A stretch of 40,690 nucleotides of DNA from an uncultured Alphaproteobacteria bacterium. GTDB taxonomy: Bacteria > Pseudomonadota > Alphaproteobacteria > Bin95. Shown piece after piece: positions 35,145 to 40,690 of this stretch. Location: assembly GCA_938084065.1 (NCBI GenBank), contig CALKDI010000032.1:1-40690 (forward strand), read 5' to 3'. The notes under the pieces were generated by a model, which was not told where the DNA came from, did not search any database, and saw only the letters and a program-made list of their open reading frames with translations. Numbering within the stretch: the first letter of the stretch is position 1; every line of letters begins with the position of its first letter. A program made the translations under genes and the position numbers.

Positions 35145-36617
35145 ATGCGCCTAGCCATCGCCGGATTCGCACTGGAAAGCGTGACTTTCCTGCCAGAGAC
35201 TACCGATATTGCCGACTTCTCTCGCGGTGCCCTCAGCGGCAACGAGCTGGTTGAGGGGCTTGCTGGCACAAACACCAGCGTTGGCGGCTTCCTGAAGGTT
35301 TGTAAGGCGGAGGGCATAGAGCCAGTGGGCCTGACCAATGCCGGCGCGGGTGCGGCGGCCAGCGCCAGCGAGGCGGCGTTTGACAAATATGTCGGTGAGA
35401 TCGTCGCGGGTCTGGCCGAGCTCAAAAACGAAGTTGACGGCCTGCTGCTGCACCTGCATGGCGCGCTCGCCACGCCCTCGCGCCGAAATGCTGACGCTCA
35501 GGTGTTGCAGGCGATCCGCGCGGAGGTCGGACCTGACTTCCCCATCGCTGTCGCCTTCGACCTGCACGGCAATATCGGTCAGGATGTGGTGGACGCGGCT
35601 ACCGTGCTGGCCGGCTACCACTACTCGCCGCACACGGATATGGCTGTTACCGGCAAGCGGGCAGCGCGGATGCTGATTGCGAAACTGCGCGGCCAGCAAG
35701 GGCTGGCGATGGGCTATGCCCGGCCGGGGATCATCCTGCCATCGATCTTCTCCGCCACCTGCCTGGAGCCGCTGGCGACGCTGATGCAGCACGCCCGCGA
35801 CCTGGAGATGCACACGCCGGGCGTGCTCGATATCACCATTTTCTGCGGCTTTGCCTATGCCGACGTGCCCGATTGCGGCATGAGCGTTGTCGTCGTGACC
35901 GATGGTGACGAAGGCCTGGCCCAGCGCACCGCCAAACGCCTCGCCGGCCTCGCTCGGGACTGGCGCAGCGTACTGTTCCGCCGTGAACTAGTGCTGGACG
36001 TAGCCACCGGCGTCTCCCAGGCGCTGGATCTGGCGAAGCGCGCGGCCAAACCGGTCTGCATTCTGGAGCACGCGGACAGGCTTAACGACTCGACCTATAC
36101 CTTGCGGGAGTTGCTGGCGCGGCAGAGCGGAGCCCGGGTCTTCGCGCCATTCATGTTTGACCCCGAATGTGCCGCCGCCTGCGTTGCCGCTGGTACGGGC
36201 GCGACGGTGGATCTGCAACTCTGCGGCAAGACCTCACCGCAGGCTGGTGGGCCGCTTTCTGTCTCGGCAAAAATCATCTGGGCAGGTCAGAAGACGATCA
36301 AAGTCACCGGCCCGCTCTACACCGGCGCGACTTTCAACCTTGGCCCTAGCGCGGTCCTGGACCTGGGTGGCGGCGTCATGGTCTCGCTGATTTCCATCCA
36401 ATGGAGCGCCATCGACCGTGACCCTTTCGACCAGTTCGGCTTGGTGCCTGAGGACTTCGATGTCATCCTGCTGCGCTCCAAAACCCACTTCCGTCACGTC
36501 TACACGCCGCTCTGCGAAGACATCCTCATCGTCGATACGCCCGACTGGGGCCCAGCTGACGTGACAACCCTGCCGTATGAGTATGCGGATCGGGGGAGTT
36601 TTCCCTTTCAGCCGTGA
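35145..36617 (+). CDS. M81 family metallopeptidase (MlrC-like)
   Basis: 'MRLAIAGFALESVTFLPETTDIADF', 'VDGLLLHLHGALATPSRRNADAQVLQAIRAEVGPDFPIAVAFDLHGNIGQDVVDAATVLAGYHYSPHTDMAVTGKRAARML'. Confidence 0.92.
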   Translation: MRLAIAGFALESVTFLPETTDIADFSRGALSGNELVEGLAGTNTSVGGFLKVCKAEGIEPVGLTNAGAGAAASASEAAFDKYVGEIVAGLAELKNEVDGLLLHLHGALATPSRRNADAQVLQAIRAEVGPDFPIAVAFDLHGNIGQDVVDAATVLAGYHYSPHTDMAVTGKRAARMLIAKLRGQQGLAMGYARPGIILPSIFSATCLEPLATLMQHARDLEMHTPGVLDITIFCGFAYADVPDCGMSVVVVTDGDEGLAQRTAKRLAGLARDWRSVLFRRELVLDVATGVSQALDLAKRAAKPVCILEHADRLNDSTYTLRELLARQSGARVFAPFMFDPECAAACVAAGTGATVDLQLCGKTSPQAGGPLSVSAKIIWAGQKTIKVTGPLYTGATFNLGPSAVLDLGGGVMVSLISIQWSAIDRDPFDQFGLVPEDFDVILLRSKTHFRHVYTPLCEDILIVDTPDWGPADVTTLPYEYADRGSFPFQP

Positions 36618-36730
36618 CCACCCGCCTCGCTTGCGGCGTTGCGCGTGCGCAGGCATTATGCAACCAATGTCTAAAGGCCGTCGCTCGTTAACGGCCCTCT
36701 CACCTTGCCGTTTGGAGCACTTTCCGCCCT

Positions 36731-37687
36731 ATGACTGATCTCAACGCCATGCGCGCTGAAAAGCTGCAATCCATCGAGCGTATCCAGCAGGGCTATGCCG
36801 AACTCGGCTATATCTGCTCGCGCACGATTGCTACCGCGATCTATGTCGCCTGCCATCTGGAAAAGCCGATCCTGATCGAAGGCCCGGCCGGCGTCGGCAA
36901 AACCGAGTTGGCGAACACCACTTCGGCCTATCTCGAAGCGCCGCTGATCCGGCTGCAATGCTATGAAGGTCTGGACGAAGGCAAGGCGCTGTACGAATGG
37001 CGCTATGCCAAGCAATTGCTCTATACCCAGATCTTGAAAGACAAGATGGATGAGGTGTTGCAGGGTGCGAAGGGGCTGACGGCCTCCATGGACCAGCTGC
37101 ACAAGCATTCCGACGTTTTCTTCTCTGAGCGTTTTTTGGCGCCGCGCCCGCTGCTGCAGGCGCTGAAAGAGGATGACGGCTGCGTGCTGCTGATCGACGA
37201 GGTCGACAAATCCGACCACGAGTTCGAGGCGTTCATGCTGGAAATCCTCTCGGAATTCCAGATTTCGATCCCAGAGCTGGGCACGATCAAGGCCAAAAAG
37301 CGCCCGTTTGTGTTCCTGACCTCGAACAACACCCGCGACATGTCCGACGCTCTGAAACGCCGCTGTCTGCACCTGTACGTGCCATTCCCTGATGCCAAGC
37401 TGGAGCGCGAGATCATCCAGGCGCGTGTGCCGGAGATTCCGAAGGAATTGCGGACCATGCTGGTCGATTTCGTTCAGTCCGTGCGCACCATGGACCTGAA
37501 GAAACAGCCTAGCGTTTCGGAGACCATCGACTGGGCGCGTGTCCTGCTGCTGCTGCACGCCACCGAACTCGACGCCGACATGGTGCGCGAGACCCTGAAC
37601 GTCTTCCTCAAATTCGAGGAAGATATCCAGGCGGTCGACCAGCACCTGTATGAGTTCATTCGCAACGCAGAAAAAGCAGTCGCGTAA
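36731..37687 (+). CDS. MoxR-type AAA+ ATPase
   Basis: Walker A EGPAGVGKTELA; Walker B CVLLIDEVDK; 'FVFLTSNNTRDMSDALKRRCLHLYVPFPD'. Confidence 0.95.
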   Translation: MTDLNAMRAEKLQSIERIQQGYAELGYICSRTIATAIYVACHLEKPILIEGPAGVGKTELANTTSAYLEAPLIRLQCYEGLDEGKALYEWRYAKQLLYTQILKDKMDEVLQGAKGLTASMDQLHKHSDVFFSERFLAPRPLLQALKEDDGCVLLIDEVDKSDHEFEAFMLEILSEFQISIPELGTIKAKKRPFVFLTSNNTRDMSDALKRRCLHLYVPFPDAKLEREIIQARVPEIPKELRTMLVDFVQSVRTMDLKKQPSVSETIDWARVLLLLHATELDADMVRETLNVFLKFEEDIQAVDQHLYEFIRNAEKAVA

Positions 37688-37770
37688 ATACTGGCGGCAT
37701 GGTTGCCGTCCTGATCCACCATCGCTAGGCTGCGCGCCAAGTTCTAGCCAATTCTCCCAGGAGTAAGCCC

Positions 37771-38622
37771 TTGTCCTTGCGTTTTACCGGTTCTGATTCC
37801 TACGTCGCCACCGAAGACCTGATGCTGGCGGTCAACGCCTCAATCACGCTTGAGCGGCCCCTGTTGATCAAAGGCGAGCCGGGCACCGGCAAGACCATGT
37901 TGGCGGAGGAGGTCAGCCGTGCGCTCGATATTCCAATCATCTCTTGGAACGTCAAATCCACCACCAAGGCCCAGCACGGCCTGTATGAGTATGACGCCGT
38001 CAGCCGCCTGCGCGATTCGCAGCTGGGTGACGAGAAGGTCAAAGACATCCGCAACTACATCGAAAAAGGCAAGCTTTGGGATGCCTTCAGCGCCGGCAAA
38101 AAGGTCGTGCTGCTGATCGATGAAATCGACAAGGCGGATATCGAATTCCCGAACGATCTGCTGCAAGAGCTCGATCGGATGGAGTTCTTCGTTTACGAAA
38201 CCGGCGATACGATCAAGGCGGAGGTTCGCCCGATCGTCATCATCACCTCAAACAACGAAAAAGAGCTGCCGGACGCGTTCCTGCGCCGGTGCTTCTTCCA
38301 CTACATTCGCTTCCCGGAGAAGGAGACGATGCAGGACATCGTCGACGTCCACTTCCCGAAAGTGAAACCGGAATTGGTCAAGGCCGCCATGGAGGTGTTC
38401 TTCAACCTTCGCGAAGTGCCGGGCATCAAGAAAAAGCCATCCACCAGCGAATTGCTCGATTGGCTGAAATTGCTGATGGCCGAGGATATCAATCCAGAGG
38501 ACCTGAAGGGCAAAGATGGCAGCCAGGCAATTCCACCACTCTATGGTGCTTTGCTGAAGAACGAGCAGGACGTACACTTGTTCGAACGCCTGATTTTCTT
38601 GAATCGCCGCGAGCGGGGCTAG
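37771..38622 (+). CDS. MoxR-type AAA+ ATPase (second copy)
   Basis: Walker A KGEPGTGKTMLAEE; 'VVLLIDEIDKADIEFPNDLLQELDRMEFF', 'IITSNNEKELPDAFLRRCFFHYIRFP'; apparent TTG start with AGGAG upstream. Confidence 0.95.
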   Translation: MSLRFTGSDSYVATEDLMLAVNASITLERPLLIKGEPGTGKTMLAEEVSRALDIPIISWNVKSTTKAQHGLYEYDAVSRLRDSQLGDEKVKDIRNYIEKGKLWDAFSAGKKVVLLIDEIDKADIEFPNDLLQELDRMEFFVYETGDTIKAEVRPIVIITSNNEKELPDAFLRRCFFHYIRFPEKETMQDIVDVHFPKVKPELVKAAMEVFFNLREVPGIKKKPSTSELLDWLKLLMAEDINPEDLKGKDGSQAIPPLYGALLKNEQDVHLFERLIFLNRRERG

Positions 38623-38678
38623 GGGCGACGCGCCCCGGCGTTTCGTTTAGGTCCAGTTCCGAACGGAGGCATTAGCCC

Positions 38679-39860
38679 ATGTTCATCGACTTTTTCTTCC
38701 AAGTTAAGCAAGCTAAGATTCCGGCCACAATCCGCGAATGGTTGATGTTGGTTGAGGCGATGAAAAAGAACCTCGTCATGTATAACATTGACGACTTCTA
38801 CTACCTCTCCCGCGCCTGTCTGGTGAAGGACGAGAAGTATTTTGATCGCTACGACCGCGTGTTCGGCACCTATTTCAAGGGCGTCGAGGACATCACCCAA
38901 GGCTTGTTCGGCGAGGATATCCCCGACGAATGGCTGGCCAAGCAGGCTGAGTTGCTGCTGTCCGACGAGGACAAAGCCAAGATCGAGGCGCTCGGCGGCT
39001 GGGAAAAGGTCATGGAGGAGCTGAAAAAGCGCCTCGAGGAGCAAAAGGGTGAGCATTCCGGCGGCAACAAGTGGATTGGCACCGGTGGCACCTCGCCGTT
39101 TGGCACCGGGGGCTACAACCCGGAAGGCGTGGCCATCGGCCAGAAAAAGCGCAAGCAGGGCAAGGCGCTAAAGGTTTGGGATAAGCGCGAATACAAGAAC
39201 TACGACGACTCGTTGCAACTGGGCATTCGCAATGTGCAATTGGCCCTGCGCCGCCTGAGGGAGTTCGCGCGGACCGGTGTAGAGGATGAGTTCGACCTGC
39301 AGGCGACGATTGACCAAACGGCCAAGAACGCCGGCATGCTCGACATCATCATGCGGCCAGAGCGGACCAACAAAGTCAAAGTGCTGATGTTCTTTGACGT
39401 TGGCGGCTCGATGGATGATCATATTCGCGTCTGCGAAGAATTATTCTCAGCGTCCAGAACGGAGTTCAAGCACCTGGACTTCTACTACTTCCACAACTGC
39501 ATCTATGAATATCTGTGGAAGGACAACCGCCGCCGCCATGATGTGCGCAAAGACACCTTTGATGTCATCAACACTTACCAGAATGACTACAAGGTCATTT
39601 TCGTAGGCGACGCCTTCATGTCTCCCTATGAGATCACCTATAAAGGCGGCAGTGTCGAGCATTGGAACGAGGAGTCTGGCGCCGTCTGGCTGCAACGCAT
39701 GCTCGACAAATGGCCGGATGCGATTTGGCTAAATCCCCGCCCGGAAACCCGCTGGGACCACACGCCCAGCACGCAGGTCGTCAAGGAATTGATGGTCAAC
39801 CGGATGTATCCGCTGTCCGTTGATGGGCTGGATCGCGGCTTGAAAGCCTTGCGCAGCTAA
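38679..39860 (+). CDS. VWA domain-containing protein, CoxE-like
   Basis: 'MFIDFFFQVKQAKIPATIREWLMLVEAMKKN', MIDAS-like 'VLMFFDVGGSMDDHIRVCEELFSASRTEFKHLDFYYFHNCIYEYLW'; directly follows two MoxR genes. Confidence 0.93.
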   Translation: MFIDFFFQVKQAKIPATIREWLMLVEAMKKNLVMYNIDDFYYLSRACLVKDEKYFDRYDRVFGTYFKGVEDITQGLFGEDIPDEWLAKQAELLLSDEDKAKIEALGGWEKVMEELKKRLEEQKGEHSGGNKWIGTGGTSPFGTGGYNPEGVAIGQKKRKQGKALKVWDKREYKNYDDSLQLGIRNVQLALRRLREFARTGVEDEFDLQATIDQTAKNAGMLDIIMRPERTNKVKVLMFFDVGGSMDDHIRVCEELFSASRTEFKHLDFYYFHNCIYEYLWKDNRRRHDVRKDTFDVINTYQNDYKVIFVGDAFMSPYEITYKGGSVEHWNEESGAVWLQRMLDKWPDAIWLNPRPETRWDHTPSTQVVKELMVNRMYPLSVDGLDRGLKALRS

Positions 39861-39976
39861 GGCGCGGGCATTTAGCCAAAAGGCTGGCAATTGCTCCATC
39901 GGCGTTAACGGTTTTTTCAAAACCCCATGACATCTTTGTCGGATGGAATGGGTGCTTTTGAGGAAAGGGTTACGCC

Positions 39977-40156
39977 ATGACGAGCTTTCGACGACACCAC
40001 ACGATTGTCGGCGCTGACCTTACGGAAGGCGAACGTTCGGCTGAATGGGATTGGGGCGCCGTACACGGCCGTTGGTCCGTTGCGCAGGCTTTGTCCGTCC
40101 TAGCCGGAGTATCGTTAACGATCTGGACGACTGTGCTGGTCGCTCTCCTGACTTAA
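39977..40156 (+). CDS. Candidate 59-aa single-TM small protein
   Basis: ATG 39977, TAA 40154-40156: MTSFRRHHTIVGADLTEGERSAEWDWGAVHGRWSVAQALSVLAGVSLTIWTTVLVALLT; GAGGAAAGGG just upstream; missed by the ORF-track cutoff. Confidence 0.6.
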   Translation: MTSFRRHHTIVGADLTEGERSAEWDWGAVHGRWSVAQALSVLAGVSLTIWTTVLVALLT

Positions 40157-40243
40157 GGCAAGTGCCCGCGGACTTAGACTGAGGTCGTGTTGGGGGTTGG
40201 CCTGTGGCGGGTTAGGCTCGTGGCATTGGAGGACCAATGCAAT

Positions 40244-40690
40244 GTAAGCAGTGCGAGCAGCCCACATTGCTGATTGGGGCATAACGCGGGTGAAATGATC
40301 CTTCAGAGGAGGATCATGTAATGAAACGTTTTGTCCAAAGCGACATCCATTTGTTAGGCGAAGTTCGCGGCTGTGTTTCGCGCGTGGAGGTGCTCGAAGG
40401 ACCGACGGGTCGGCGGACGTGGCCAGACGATTTAAAGGCTCGGATCGTGGCTGAGAGTTTTGAGCCGGGAGTCCGGGTTCAGGGCTTACGCATGAAATTT
40501 TCCGGAGATGATTTGGGTCATATATTGGTCGTCCCAGGCGGCCTTTTTGCGCCTGGCCTTGAGGGATATCTTGGCAGTTGAGTGCTGCTTGATGTAGCGC
40601 GTCAATCAGGGTGAGAGCAGCGCGACAAACAAGATGAGAATCCTTGGCCGCGACGGATGGAATGTGGATGGTTGATCTATCAGGGGCAAG
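40244..40690 (+). mobile_element. IS66-like element fragment, left end
   Basis: Starts with IS66-type terminal sequence GTAAGC(A); short leader then a tnpA-like reading frame; right boundary not visible. Confidence 0.55.
40321..40581 (+). pseudogene. IS66-family accessory ORF (TnpA-like) remnant
   Basis: 'VEVLEGPTGRRTWPDDLKARIVAESFEPGVRV' matches the typical IS66 TnpA N-terminus; afterwards QGLRMKFSGDDLG looks decayed and internally deleted. Confidence 0.7.

Noticed and set aside
36671-37645. 324-aa minus-strand ORF
   Set aside because: Antisense to the first MoxR ATPase; Gln/His/Arg-rich shadow composition.
39909-39925. GGTTTT-ttc-AAAACC as terminator of the VWA gene
   Set aside because: Weak A/T-rich stem with no following U-tract; not convincing.
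1-40690. CRISPR arrays, tRNA/rRNA genes, prophage or classical defence islands
   Set aside because: No regularly spaced direct repeats, tRNA-like T-loop/acceptor patterns, structural phage genes or nuclease/helicase defence modules were recognised; only brnTA qualifies as a toxin-antitoxin system.

Overview
This 40.7 kb, GC-rich window is alphaproteobacterial in character, with densely packed metabolic genes on both strands. I see no prophage, CRISPR array, rRNA or tRNA. Recognisable content, left to right: the end of a succinate dehydrogenase/fumarate reductase-type operon; three family-5 (dipeptide type) ABC substrate-binding proteins and one permease pair; acyl-CoA and enoyl-CoA enzymes; a VPxPA-CTERM-type secreted protein; an isocitrate/isopropylmalate-type dehydrogenase; an O-acetylhomoserine sulfhydrylase-like PLP enzyme; an amidase; a HAD phosphatase; a carotenoid oxygenase; a BrnT/BrnA toxin-antitoxin pair; an LLM oxidoreductase with an alpha/beta hydrolase; metF preceded by an ArsR-methyltransferase fusion; MlaA; a histidine kinase; argG; a DJ-1/PfpI-like protein; a SAM hydrolase (DUF62); pyrE; TauE; threonine synthase; an MlrC-like M81 peptidase; a MoxR-MoxR-VWA (CoxE-like) cluster; and an IS66-like transposase remnant. 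The best leads are: (1) two near-identical 20-bp palindromic operators, ATATAAAGAAATCGTTATAT and ATATAAAGATATCATTATAT, 14 kb apart, upstream of the sulfhydrylase gene and of the ArsR-methyltransferase/metF operon, suggesting a local SAM/SAH-methionine regulon; (2) an apparent CTG start codon for the HAD phosphatase; (3) a DJ-1/PfpI homologue that has lost both the nucleophilic Cys and the partner Glu; (4) a perfect palindrome at the BrnT translation start; (5) a chain of hairpins upstream of the DJ-1-like gene; and (6) two small ORFs below the ORF-track cutoff. I found no clear evidence of a wholly new multigene system. All family assignments come from reading motifs, with no database search.
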